DNA of 64,000 nucleotides, taken from contig JAJFKS010000028.1 of NCBI GenBank assembly GCA_021773115.1, positions 1 through 64,000 on the forward strand. Reading direction: 5' to 3'. This stretch comes from Woeseiaceae bacterium (GTDB lineage Bacteria > Pseudomonadota > Gammaproteobacteria > Steroidobacterales > Woeseiaceae). The notes under the pieces were generated by a model. It was not told the DNA's origin and did not search any database. It worked only from the letters and a program-made list of their open reading frames with translations. Below, piece after piece: positions 40,643 to 49,013 of this stretch; the first letter of the stretch is position 1; each line of letters begins with the position of its first letter. Position numbers and translations under genes: made by a program.

Positions 40643-41446
40643 TTAAGTACTGTAACCGTCGTTGACCACAATCGGTGCGCCGCGTCCCATGCCGAGCGCG
40701 TCGGCTGCGCTGCCTTCGGCCTTGGCGATCTCTATCACGCCGAATGAATTGATCAGCGCCAAAAATGCACCCGGTTTTGCACGCCCGTAGGTGCTGAGCA
40801 TAGCGATATCCAGACCCGCGATGCGCACGACTGGTCCTGTAAAACTTTTGATCAACCCTGCATCTATATTGCTGATTAAATTGCCAAAAGCGTCGACAGT
40901 GATCACGGTACCGGTCACTTTGTTTGTATTGACCTCCGGATCATCCAGCCAACCAGGCGTCCATTCGGTGACGGCCTTGCCCAATGCCGTCAGCGACAGT
41001 CGTCCGGCAGCCAGTTCGGCCGCGACCGGCGCGAAGATGTCCCGGCCATGAAACGTATCGCTCGGTTTCGCAAGGTTTAGAGCCGCGAGGCGTTGCAAGT
41101 CGAGCTGCCAGATTCGCGCGTCGTGCGCATGATCGAGCAACGGTGCAAGCAAGCCGTTGTCCGGTGCGATAAAAACGTGACCGTCATATTCGACCACCAG
41201 GATTTCCCGTTCGGTGCCGACCCCGGGATCAACGATTGCGAGATGAATCGAGCCGCGCGGAAAATAAGTATAAGCACGACTGATCCAGAAGCCTGCCTCG
41301 GGAGGCCATTGCGGCGGAATGTCGTGGGCGAGGTCGATAACCTGGGCCGTCGGATTTCGCGTCAGGATAACGCCGCGCATGACAGCAGCAAACGGACCTT
41401 TGTGACCAAAGTCTGTCGTCATCGTAATGACACCGGACCAATGCAT
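40643..41446 (-). CDS. SAM hydrolase (DUF62, SAM hydroxide adenosyltransferase)
   Basis: This 267-aa protein belongs to the chlorinase/fluorinase-like DUF62 family, whose common bacterial members hydrolyse S-adenosylmethionine to adenosine and methionine. Signature blocks are ITMTTDFGHKGPFAAVMRGV, VIDLAHDIPPQ, HLAIVDPGVGTERE, FIAPDNGLLAPLL and the C-terminal barrel ITVDAFGNLISNI. The usual Asp residues of the N-terminal motif are present. It is probably in the same minus-strand direction as the upstream transporter, with about 36 nt between them. Confidence 0.9.
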   Translation of the reverse strand: MHWSGVITMTTDFGHKGPFAAVMRGVILTRNPTAQVIDLAHDIPPQWPPEAGFWISRAYTYFPRGSIHLAIVDPGVGTEREILVVEYDGHVFIAPDNGLLAPLLDHAHDARIWQLDLQRLAALNLAKPSDTFHGRDIFAPVAAELAAGRLSLTALGKAVTEWTPGWLDDPEVNTNKVTGTVITVDAFGNLISNIDAGLIKSFTGPVVRIAGLDIAMLSTYGRAKPGAFLALINSFGVIEIAKAEGSAADALGMGRGAPIVVNDGYST

Positions 41447-41482
41447 AGCGCTTATACCTTTTGCTGCGACTCAGGCAATATT

Positions 41483-42238
41483 TTACCAGTTGGCGTCGGC
41501 TTTCGCCGGGTGGCTTTGAAGGTAAGTTTTCTTGGCCCAATAAATGAACACGGTATCGATCATTGCGATCAGTATTTTAAAGATGTATTTCGCGGCACCG
41601 AGTGCGAGCGCGGTTTTCAGTTCGACGATTCCCCACCAGGCAACCAGCGAATAAATTACCGTGTCGAGTAGCTGAGAACTCATTGTCGACAGATTATTGC
41701 GCAGCCACAACCAACGCTCGCCAGTGATCTTCTTGATTTTATGAAACGCCCAGACATCAAAACTCTGGCTAACGTAGTAGGCGAGAAGGGAACCAAAAAC
41801 GAATCGTGGCGTGTAGTCGACAATGGTCGCGAAAGCATTGTGAATATTGGCCGAGAATACCGCTGTTTCCGGGCGGTCGCTGGGAAGGTAGAGCAGCGCC
41901 AGGCTTAACATGACCAGCACGATCACACTGACAGCGAAACCCATCCTGACGGCCTTGTTCGCCTCGGCCCGACCATAGTTTTCGCTGAGTACGTCGGTTG
42001 CGAAAAAGATACTGGAGTAGAAAATAACACCGAGACTGGTTTGCATGCCGAAAATCACAGTGAGCTTCGGGCCCTGCAAATTAGCCAGGATAATCGCGGT
42101 GGCAATCGCGACTTGCAGGCCGGCCTTTCCGAACAAGCGGTATAAAATGACGGTGCCAGCGAGGTCGACAAGCAGCGTTGTCAGCCAGAGCGCTTCCTGA
42201 TTGTGTGAAAAAAAGACAAGGATGGTTTCGGGAATCAT
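41483..42238 (-). CDS. yhhQ: VUT-family queuosine precursor transporter (YhhQ-like)
   Basis: This 251-aa inner-membrane protein has about six to seven helices and the VUT/YhhQ pattern: ATAIILANLQGPKLTVIFGM, IFFATDVLSENYGRAEANKA, FGSLLAYYVSQSFDVWAFHK and RNNLSTMSSQLLDTVIYSLV. YhhQ imports preQ0/preQ1, which QueF (12 kb) and later enzymes use. Its start overlaps the stop of the upstream acyl-CoA dehydrogenase (TAATG), suggesting co-transcription. Confidence 0.88.
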   Translation of the reverse strand: MIPETILVFFSHNQEALWLTTLLVDLAGTVILYRLFGKAGLQVAIATAIILANLQGPKLTVIFGMQTSLGVIFYSSIFFATDVLSENYGRAEANKAVRMGFAVSVIVLVMLSLALLYLPSDRPETAVFSANIHNAFATIVDYTPRFVFGSLLAYYVSQSFDVWAFHKIKKITGERWLWLRNNLSTMSSQLLDTVIYSLVAWWGIVELKTALALGAAKYIFKILIAMIDTVFIYWAKKTYLQSHPAKADANW

Positions 42239-43371
42239 TAGCCAGGCAATGCCGCAAGTCGATCCAAATGCCAGTCTGCGCTACCGAACAGGATACCGAT
42301 CGCGGTCAGGCGTTTGAAATAGTGCGCAACATCAAGTTCCCAGGTGACACCCATGCCGCCGTGAATCTGCACGGCTTCTTCGCCGACCCGTTTTCCGGCG
42401 ACGCCGATCTGGTACTTGATCGAATGGATGGCGCGGGCTGAATCGGCCCTTTCACTGGTCATCGCCATCGCGGCCCACATCAGCAGTGAGCGGCTTTGTT
42501 CACAGGCCGTGTACATTTCCACCATGCGGTGCTGCAATGCCTGAAAACTGCTGATCGGCACACCAAACTGCACACGATTCCTGGAGTATTCGATGGTCTT
42601 TTCGGTGAGGACTGTCATGATTCCGACAGCCTCGGCACAGACCGCAAGTGTCGCGTCATCGACAGCGGATTGCAGGGCGGAGAAGCCTTTGTCAGTGTCG
42701 CCGATAATTTGAGCATCGCTGACGATGACCTGTTCGAAATTGATCTCGGCGGCGCGTTGACCATCGATGCTCGCATAGTCCCGGACCTTCAGTCCCTGGA
42801 GATCTGCATCGATGCCGAACAACGTGATACCGTTTTCGTCACGTCGCTTGCCGGCGGTACGCGCCGGCACAATAAAGAGATCGGCATTGCCGCCGTTCAA
42901 AACATAAGCCTTCGTACCGCTCAGCGTCCAGGCGTCGCCGTCACGACTTGCAGTCGTCGTCACATCATTGATTTCATAGCCGGCTGACGGCTCCACGAAA
43001 GCGAGGCTGGCCTGCAAATCGCCAGCGACGATTGCGTTTAGCCACTCCGATTTTTGTTTTTCGTCTGCAGCGCGTTGCAAGACGCCCGCGGCCAGTACAA
43101 TGTTGCTCAAAAAGGGTTCGACAACCAGTCCGCGACCCAGGCGTTCCATAACGACGGTAAGGTCAACCGGTCCGCCGCCGAAACCACCGTCATCTTCGCC
43201 GATCGTTACGGCTGTCCAGCCGAGTTCGGCGAAAGTTTTCCAGACTTCCGGACTGAAGCCGGTCGGGCTGTCCGCATATTTCTGGCGAGTTTCGAAATCG
43301 TAGTCATTGGCGACAAATTTCTCGATGCTGTCTGCCAGCATCAATTGCGTTTCATTCAGTGAAAGATCCAT
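42238..43371 (-). CDS. Acyl-CoA dehydrogenase (small-subunit-like)
   Basis: This 377-aa protein has the acyl-CoA dehydrogenase fold: N-terminal helices (MDLSLNETQLMLADSIEKFV), beta domain with ASLAFVEPSAGYEINDV and WTLSGTKAYVLNGGNADLF, and a C-terminal helical domain ending EEAVQIHGGMGVTWELDVAH. It abuts a second acyl-CoA dehydrogenase gene (11 nt gap). Paired genes of this kind form alpha-beta heteromeric dehydrogenases acting on bulky CoA thioesters, for example steroid side chains, or are separate enzymes. The substrate is unknown. Confidence 0.85.
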   Translation of the reverse strand: MDLSLNETQLMLADSIEKFVANDYDFETRQKYADSPTGFSPEVWKTFAELGWTAVTIGEDDGGFGGGPVDLTVVMERLGRGLVVEPFLSNIVLAAGVLQRAADEKQKSEWLNAIVAGDLQASLAFVEPSAGYEINDVTTTASRDGDAWTLSGTKAYVLNGGNADLFIVPARTAGKRRDENGITLFGIDADLQGLKVRDYASIDGQRAAEINFEQVIVSDAQIIGDTDKGFSALQSAVDDATLAVCAEAVGIMTVLTEKTIEYSRNRVQFGVPISSFQALQHRMVEMYTACEQSRSLLMWAAMAMTSERADSARAIHSIKYQIGVAGKRVGEEAVQIHGGMGVTWELDVAHYFKRLTAIGILFGSADWHLDRLAALPG

Positions 43372-43382
43372 TTTCCGCCGCC

Positions 43383-44585
43383 CTATAGTCCAAGCACGTG
43401 CTTGGCAATGATATTTTTCTGGATCTCGTTTGAGCCGCCGAAAATCGAAACTTTTCGATCATTAAAGTACCTTAGCGAGCTGTGGGTTTCGTCACCTTCG
43501 CCGATGCGGTCAGCGTCTGGAAAGTCGACAACATATTGATCGCGAACATAGGGCAGGGCGTAGTAGCCGGCGGCTTCAAGGCAAAGTGCATCAATTTGCT
43601 GGCGCAGCTCAGTACCTGCGACTTTCAATATCGACGATTCAGGTCCCGGCGCCTTGCCTGACGCAACGGACGCTAGTGTCCGCAGCTCGGTATATTCAAG
43701 TGCCTTGAGCTCGACCTCGGCTGCGGCGATCTTGCGCATGAATATCCGGTTGCTGGCGAGTGGCTCAGCGCCACGTACCGCTGTTCCAGTCTGTGTTCGC
43801 AATCGAGACAACGCGTATTTGGATCCCGCGACGCCAGCAATGCCAGTGCGCTCGTGCTGCAAAAGTACCTTGCCGTAGGTCCAGCCTTTGCCTTCTTCGC
43901 CAACGAGATTTTCCGTTGGGACGCGCACGTTGTCGAAGTGCACTTCATTCACTTCATGCTCACCATCCAATAGTACGATTGGCTTAACGCTGATACCGGG
44001 TGTATTCATATCGATGAGCAGAAAACTGATGCCTTCCTGGCGTCGGGCGACATCCGAGTTGGTTCGCACGAGACAGAATATCCAGTCGGCGTACTGCGCG
44101 AGCGTCGTCCAGGTCTTGCTGCCGTTGACGACAAAATGATCGCCGTCGAGGTCTGCACGAGTTTTTAGTGAGGCAAGGTCAGAGCCGGCGCCCGTTTCCG
44201 AATAGCCCTGGCACCACCAGGTATTGAATTCGAGGATGTCGGGCAGGAATCGTTGCTTCTGCGCGTCGTTACCGAACGAGTAAATGATCGGACCGACCAT
44301 TGAAACGCCAAATGGCAGGTAGGCCGGCGCATTGGCTCGCGCCTGCTCGTCCGCAAAAATGTATTTTTGTACCGTTGACCAGCCGGTACCGCCGTATTCC
44401 TGCGGCCAGTTTGGTGCTCCCCAACCACGCTGAAAGGCGGCTTTGTGCCAGCGCACCGTGTCGTCGCGCGACAGCGGAATCGAAAGATTCTGTTTCTCGA
44501 GAATGTCTTGTGGGAAGTCGTTTTCGAAAAAGGACCGAACCTCAGCACGAAATGCGAGTTCTTCGTCGGTGAATGAGACATTCAT
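43383..44585 (-). CDS. Acyl-CoA dehydrogenase (large-subunit-like)
   Basis: This 400-aa protein has the full fold: GWGAPNWPQEYGGTGWS near the N-terminus, QGYSETGAGSDLASLKTRAD and FVVNGSKTWTTLAQYADW for FAD/substrate, and VSIFGGSNEIQKNIIAKHVL at the C-terminus. The position of the common catalytic Glu (as in YEGT) is Gly (FGGS), so catalysis would need a Glu elsewhere or in the partner subunit. It lies directly upstream of the 377-aa paralogue and is divergent from moaA. Confidence 0.87.
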   Translation of the reverse strand: MNVSFTDEELAFRAEVRSFFENDFPQDILEKQNLSIPLSRDDTVRWHKAAFQRGWGAPNWPQEYGGTGWSTVQKYIFADEQARANAPAYLPFGVSMVGPIIYSFGNDAQKQRFLPDILEFNTWWCQGYSETGAGSDLASLKTRADLDGDHFVVNGSKTWTTLAQYADWIFCLVRTNSDVARRQEGISFLLIDMNTPGISVKPIVLLDGEHEVNEVHFDNVRVPTENLVGEEGKGWTYGKVLLQHERTGIAGVAGSKYALSRLRTQTGTAVRGAEPLASNRIFMRKIAAAEVELKALEYTELRTLASVASGKAPGPESSILKVAGTELRQQIDALCLEAAGYYALPYVRDQYVVDFPDADRIGEGDETHSSLRYFNDRKVSIFGGSNEIQKNIIAKHVLGL

Positions 44586-44686
44586 ACAACAGACCTGGAT
44601 TGAAGGCGATGAATGAGCTTATCAAACCCCGGCAAAGACGTCTGAATCTATTGGGCACGCTCGTGCACTTAATGCACAATGGCAGG

Positions 44687-45748
44687 ATGAAGCCCCAAAC
44701 CGATTCAGAATCGTCAAACGCAGCCAATCCGCAGACCGTTATCGATGCACTTGGCCGGCCCCTGCATGACCTGCGCGTGTCGGTGCTCGACCAGTGTAAT
44801 TTCCGCTGCCCATATTGCATGCCGGTCGCGAAATACCACTCCGACTACGAATTCCTGAAAAAGCAGCAGCGTCTTACCTACGACGAAATCATGCGCGTCG
44901 CAACGGCAGCCAGTGAGCTGGGCGTCAGCAAGATTCGGCTCACCGGCGGTGAGCCGTTGCTCGACAAGAACATCGGCGAGCTCATTCAACGACTGGGATT
45001 ACTGCCCGGTATTTCGGACCTCGCGTTGACGACCAACGGCATGTTGCTGGCGCCAATCGCGGCAAAGCTTGCGAGTGCCGGGCTACACCGTGTAACCGTC
45101 AGCCTGGACAGCCTGGATGAGACCGTATTTCGCACAATGAGCGGCGGCCGCGGTGAGCTCGGCAAGGTACTCGACGGCATCAAGGCAGCAGAGGACGCGG
45201 GCCTCGGGCCGGTTAAAATCAATGTCGTCGTCCAAAAGGGTGTCAACGATCATACTGTGCTGGATCTGTTGCAGCATTTTCGGGGTACGCAAACGATTGT
45301 ACGGCTCATCGAGTTCATGGACGTTGGCAACCGCAATGGCTGGCGTATGGATCAGGTTGTCCCGTCCCGCGAGCTGCTCACGAGGGTACAAGCACGCTGG
45401 CCGCTTGAAGCCGTTGGCCAGAACTATCCGGGCGAGGTGGCACGTCGTTACCGATATGAAGACGGTGGCGGCGAGATCGGCTTCATATCGTCGGTTACCG
45501 AGCCCTTTTGTGGTAACTGCAGCCGCGCCAGGTTGTCTGCCGACGGCATGTTGTATACCTGTCTGTTCGCGAACCAGGGAACGGATCTCAGGGCATCGCT
45601 CAGAAGCGGTGCCGACGACGGAGAAATTCGCGATATTCTGTCGAGTATCTGGTTACAACGCGCGGATCGTTACAGCGAGTTGCGGCGACCGGGCCTCGCG
45701 GAACATCATGTATTGCGAAAAGTGGAAATGTACCGAATAGGTGGATGA
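44687..45748 (+). CDS. moaA: GTP 3',8-cyclase MoaA
   Basis: This radical SAM enzyme starts molybdopterin synthesis by cyclising GTP. ATG 44687 gives 353 aa with the normal distance to the N-terminal cluster motif; in-frame ATGs at 44573, 44609 and 44672 would add residues and cannot be excluded. Motifs are CNFRCPYC, KIRLTGGEPLL, TNGMLL, SLDSLDE and the second [4Fe-4S] site FCGNCSRARLSADGMLYTC. It ends in Gly-Gly as in active MoaA. It leads a five-gene overlapping operon. Confidence 0.95.
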   Translation: MKPQTDSESSNAANPQTVIDALGRPLHDLRVSVLDQCNFRCPYCMPVAKYHSDYEFLKKQQRLTYDEIMRVATAASELGVSKIRLTGGEPLLDKNIGELIQRLGLLPGISDLALTTNGMLLAPIAAKLASAGLHRVTVSLDSLDETVFRTMSGGRGELGKVLDGIKAAEDAGLGPVKINVVVQKGVNDHTVLDLLQHFRGTQTIVRLIEFMDVGNRNGWRMDQVVPSRELLTRVQARWPLEAVGQNYPGEVARRYRYEDGGGEIGFISSVTEPFCGNCSRARLSADGMLYTCLFANQGTDLRASLRSGADDGEIRDILSSIWLQRADRYSELRRPGLAEHHVLRKVEMYRIGG

Positions 45749-45749
45749 T

Positions 45750-46226
45750 GTGAGCAGACTGAGTCATGTGGACAGCGACAATCGACCGACCATGGTCGAC
45801 GTCAGTGACAAGCGCATAAGCGAACGCGAGGCGTGTGCACAATCCATCGTCAGCTTGCCGGCCGAAGTCCTTGCGCAGGTCAATGGCGACGAGATATCGA
45901 GCAAGAAGGGGCCGGTGTTTGCAACCGCCATTATCGCGGGTGTCATGGCGGCGAAGAAAACGCACGAATTAATTCCATTTTGTCACCCTCTGGGTCTGGA
46001 CAGCTGCAAGGTGTCGATCAAAATTCAGGACAGCAGTGCTGTTATCGAATGTCGCTGCAAAGTCACACACAAGACCGGTGTTGAGATGGAGGCCCTTACA
46101 GGCGCGAGCGTTGCGGCGTTGACGGTTTACGACATGCTGAAGGCCTTGTCGCATGACATTGTTATTCGGGAAACCAGGTTGCTGTCGAAATCCGGTGGCA
46201 AGCGGGAGTTCACGCACCGTGACTAG
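45750..46226 (+). CDS. moaC: Cyclic pyranopterin monophosphate synthase MoaC
   Basis: Start is taken as GTG 45750, 5 nt after AGGTGG; a GTG at 45741 overlaps moaA and is less likely. The 158-aa protein has the MoaC core: MVDVSDKRISEREA, KKGPVFATAIIAGVMAAKKT, the HELIPFCHPLGLDSC site and GVEMEALTGASVAALTVYDM. It converts the MoaA product to cPMP. Confidence 0.95.
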   Translation: MSRLSHVDSDNRPTMVDVSDKRISEREACAQSIVSLPAEVLAQVNGDEISSKKGPVFATAIIAGVMAAKKTHELIPFCHPLGLDSCKVSIKIQDSSAVIECRCKVTHKTGVEMEALTGASVAALTVYDMLKALSHDIVIRETRLLSKSGGKREFTHRD

Positions 46227-46806
46227 AGCCGTGTATGGACTGGTGCTGGCCGGTGGCGAGAGTCGGCGCATGGGTCGCGACAAAGCGCTGCTGGATCGAG
46301 GCGGGCAGTCTCAGCTCGCGCACATGGTTGAATTACTGGAGCAGTGCACGGACCAGGTCTTTGTATCGGCCCGTGCCGAGCAACAGGATGATGCGGCACG
46401 CAGCCAATATGCGCTGCTGGTCGATCGCTACAAGAATCTCGGTCCGGTCGCCGGCATATTGACGGCAGTGCGGGAATATCCTGACGTTGACTGGCTGGTC
46501 GTCGCCTGTGATCTGCCAAATGTTGATGCTGAAACCCTGCAAAACCTGCTGGCGCATCGTGACGGAGGCCAGTATTTCACCGCCTATATCAGCAGCTACG
46601 ATGAGCTGCCGGAACCGCTATGTGCGATTTATCACAGCGGTTCTGCAGATGCGATCCAGGCGTTTGTCGACAGCGGTATCAACTGCCCTCGCAAGATTCT
46701 CATTCGTTCGGATACGCAACTTCTGGAACAAGTCAATCCGCAGTCACTCGACAACATCAATACGCCCGACGACTTGAAAAACAGCGTCTTGCAGGACAAG
46801 GGATGA
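46219..46806 (+). CDS. mobA: Molybdenum cofactor guanylyltransferase MobA
   Basis: GTG 46219 starts within the last codons of moaC (8-nt overlap). The 195-aa protein has the nucleotide-binding motif GLVLAGGESRRMGRDKALL, then GPVAGILTAV and WLVVACDLPNVD. It attaches GMP to Mo-molybdopterin to make the guanine dinucleotide cofactor used by DMSO-reductase-family enzymes, implying such enzymes elsewhere in the genome. Confidence 0.93.
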   Translation: MTRAVYGLVLAGGESRRMGRDKALLDRGGQSQLAHMVELLEQCTDQVFVSARAEQQDDAARSQYALLVDRYKNLGPVAGILTAVREYPDVDWLVVACDLPNVDAETLQNLLAHRDGGQYFTAYISSYDELPEPLCAIYHSGSADAIQAFVDSGINCPRKILIRSDTQLLEQVNPQSLDNINTPDDLKNSVLQDKG

Positions 46807-47045
46807 AAACAATAACGATTCGATATTTCGCTGTTTTCCGCGAGCATGCGGGCGTCGGCGAGGAGAGTCTTAGCCTCGATGCGTCGACCGCGATGGATGT
46901 TTACCACCAAACACAGGAGCGCCACGGGTCAAAAGAGCCGGTCGGACATTGCAAAGTGGCGATTAACGACGTGATGGCCGACTGGTCGTCCGCAGTCGAC
47001 GATGGCGATACCGTGCTTTTGTTTCCACCGGTTGCGGGTGGCTAG
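46803..47045 (+). CDS. moaD: Molybdopterin synthase sulfur carrier subunit MoaD
   Basis: This 80-aa ubiquitin-like protein starts at ATG 46803, overlapping the mobA stop (ATGA). It begins MKTITIRYFAVFREHAGVGE and ends DTVLLFPPVAGG; the terminal Gly-Gly is the site of thiocarboxylation. It is the partner of MoaE, encoded next. Confidence 0.95.
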   Translation: MKTITIRYFAVFREHAGVGEESLSLDASTAMDVYHQTQERHGSKEPVGHCKVAINDVMADWSSAVDDGDTVLLFPPVAGG

Positions 47046-47046
47046 C

Positions 47047-47508
47047 GTGATAGCGATTTCGGCTACAGCCATTGCCACAGAACAATTGCGTCAGCAAATG
47101 GCCGCTGCTGCAGCAGGTGGACTTTGCGTGTTCGAAGGCTGGGTGCGTAACCAGAACGACGGCCGTGAAGTGGAGCGACTGGAATACGAGGTGTACGAAC
47201 CGCTGGCCATTATTGAAGGCGAAAAGGTTCTTGACGAAGCCCAACAGAGATTTCCACACATCAACGCGGTGTGTGTGCATCGATCCGGTTTGCTCGACAT
47301 TGGCGAATGTGCAGTTTGGGTCGGCGTTTCGGCTGCGCATCGTGACGAGGCATTCAAAGCCTGTCGCTTCATAATTGACGAAATCAAGACGCGCTTGCCC
47401 ATCTGGAAAAAAGAACACTATGTCGACGGTGATTCCGGCTGGGTGAACTGTGAGCGCTGTGCTAACGTGAACCATCGGCATACGGACCCGGGCAAACAAG
47501 GCAATTGA
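47047..47508 (+). CDS. moaE: Molybdopterin synthase catalytic subunit MoaE
   Basis: GTG 47047 follows the moaD stop by 1 nt; an in-frame ATG at 47002 lies inside moaD. The 153-aa product has AAAAAGGLCVFEGWVRNQND, the central LEYEVYEPLAI, HRSGLLDIGECAVWVGVSAA, and the catalytic Lys region KTRLPIWKKEHYVDGDSGWV. It transfers sulfur from MoaD to cPMP to make molybdopterin. Confidence 0.94.
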   Translation: MIAISATAIATEQLRQQMAAAAAGGLCVFEGWVRNQNDGREVERLEYEVYEPLAIIEGEKVLDEAQQRFPHINAVCVHRSGLLDIGECAVWVGVSAAHRDEAFKACRFIIDEIKTRLPIWKKEHYVDGDSGWVNCERCANVNHRHTDPGKQGN

Positions 47509-47509
47509 A

Positions 47510-47977
47510 TTGCGCGTCATAGAATCCATTGAAGATGCGAAAGCGCTGGTCGGGCAGGAGGTCGGTCTTTCTGACTGGATCGTTATTGATCAGCACCGCA
47601 TTGATCAGTTTGCTGAAGCAACGACGGACCACCAATGGATTCACGTTGATATCGAGCGTGCGGCGAAGGAAATGCCGGACGGCAAGACGATTGCGCACGG
47701 ATACCTGACTCTGGCATTAATCCCTTCGCTCACCGGCAAATTTATCAAGGTCAAAAATCTCGCGCGGGCGATCAATTATGGCCTCAACAAGGTGCGGTTC
47801 TATGCGCCGATTCCGGTCGGTTCGCGTCTTCGTGCACGGGCAACATTGTTGCAGGCACGTCACCGCGCAGGCGCGCTGTTGCTAACATCGGAAATTCGAA
47901 TTGAAGCGGAAGGGCAGCGAAAACCTGCCTGCGTGGCGGAAACGCTGGGCATGTATTTCTTCAAAGACGACGCCTGA
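47510..47977 (+). CDS. MaoC-like (R)-specific hydratase domain protein
   Basis: This 155-aa hot-dog-fold protein starts at TTG 47510, 1 nt after moaE. It has the hydratase-2 motif FAEATTDHQWIHVDIERA (Asp and His catalytic pair) and IAHGYLTLALIPSL. Members hydrate trans-2-enoyl-CoA or act on related thioesters. Despite sitting at the end of the moa operon it more likely serves acyl-CoA metabolism, in line with nearby acyl-CoA dehydrogenases and tesB. Confidence 0.85.
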   Translation: MRVIESIEDAKALVGQEVGLSDWIVIDQHRIDQFAEATTDHQWIHVDIERAAKEMPDGKTIAHGYLTLALIPSLTGKFIKVKNLARAINYGLNKVRFYAPIPVGSRLRARATLLQARHRAGALLLTSEIRIEAEGQRKPACVAETLGMYFFKDDA

Positions 47978-47985
47978 CGGGGCGC

Positions 47986-48942
47986 TCAGTCGTCGCTAAA
48001 TTCCGCTGTTGTCTGGCGCTTGCGATTGACAATCAGGCGAGTGACATCAGGACGCGAATAGTGCCCGGCAACATCAAGATTATGCCGCTCCTCCAGGACC
48101 CGCTGATGATCGAGTTCGACAATGTACAGAGACTCGTCGCCAAGCTGGGGTTCGAGTAGCCATTCGCCATTGGGTGCCGCGACACAGGAACCGCCATCGG
48201 CCATGATGTCGTCGGCCGTCTCACGCAATAGTTCGGCATGTGGCAAATTGCTACTGATATCTGATCGTCGCATCAGCGCGGAGACGGATACGACGAAAGA
48301 GCGACTCTCAAGAGCGATGAAGCGAGTTATCTGTTCCGTATTGCGAGCGCTTCCTGGCCAGATCGCGACATGCAGATCCTCGCCTTGAGCGTATAGCGCC
48401 GACCGAGCCAGTGGCAACCAGTTTTCCCAACAGTTCAGGCCGCCGACCGTAAAGGCACCCAGCGTATGGGTCCGCAGGCCGTTACCGTCACCGATCGCCC
48501 AGACGAGGCGTTCTTCATAAGTCGGCATCAGCTTGCGATGCACAGACTGCACGTTGCCGTCACGGTCGACGAACACCATGGAGCAGTAGAGGCTGTGACC
48601 ACCGCGGTCTGCAGCGCGCTCCATGACACCTAAGTAGACGGCGATACCATGCCGTTTCGCGGTAGCAGTAACGCGTCGCAGATCGCCATCGTCGATGGAG
48701 ACTGACTGCGCAACGTAGTGTGCGTAAAGCGATTTCTGCAACTCAGATTCAAAGCTTGCGCCGTTCGTGCGTTCCACCCAGAACGGGTAGCCCGGCAGCA
48801 AGGCTTCGCCAAAAACGACCAGTGTGCAGCCTTCGGCTGCTGCTTTTTCGATCCAGTTGACGACTTTTTCAAGCGTTGCCTCACGGTTAAGCCAAATCGG
48901 TGCGATTTGCGCGAGGCCAACGGAAATTCGTGTGTCTGGCAT
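47986..48942 (-). CDS. Nitrilase-superfamily carbon-nitrogen hydrolase
   Basis: This 318-aa protein has the Glu-Lys-Cys triad at E46 (VVFGEALLPGYPFW), K137 (SVHRKLMPTYEERLVW) and C171 (GGLNCWENWLPLAR). The WENWLPLAR stretch and GYPFW are typical of true nitrilases, which turn nitriles into carboxylic acids, so nitrilase activity (aliphatic or aromatic) is favoured over amidase. It is convergent with the MaoC gene and downstream of the TonB receptor terminator. Confidence 0.85.
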   Translation of the reverse strand: MPDTRISVGLAQIAPIWLNREATLEKVVNWIEKAAAEGCTLVVFGEALLPGYPFWVERTNGASFESELQKSLYAHYVAQSVSIDDGDLRRVTATAKRHGIAVYLGVMERAADRGGHSLYCSMVFVDRDGNVQSVHRKLMPTYEERLVWAIGDGNGLRTHTLGAFTVGGLNCWENWLPLARSALYAQGEDLHVAIWPGSARNTEQITRFIALESRSFVVSVSALMRRSDISSNLPHAELLRETADDIMADGGSCVAAPNGEWLLEPQLGDESLYIVELDHQRVLEERHNLDVAGHYSRPDVTRLIVNRKRQTTAEFSDD

Positions 48943-48965
48943 TTTTATCGGCCCAAATTGGAATA

Positions 48966-48998
48966 GAAAAAGGGGCAGCAGGTTTCCCTACTGCCCCT
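48966..48998 (-). terminator. Rho-independent terminator of the TonB receptor gene
   Basis: The stem AGGGGCAG (48971-48978) pairs with CTGCCCCT (48991-48998). On the minus strand it is followed by a run of T residues (AAAAA at 48967-48971 on the plus strand). It lies 15 nt past the receptor stop codon. Confidence 0.8.
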
Positions 48999-49013
48999 GT
49001 TCCCGTTCGTTGC

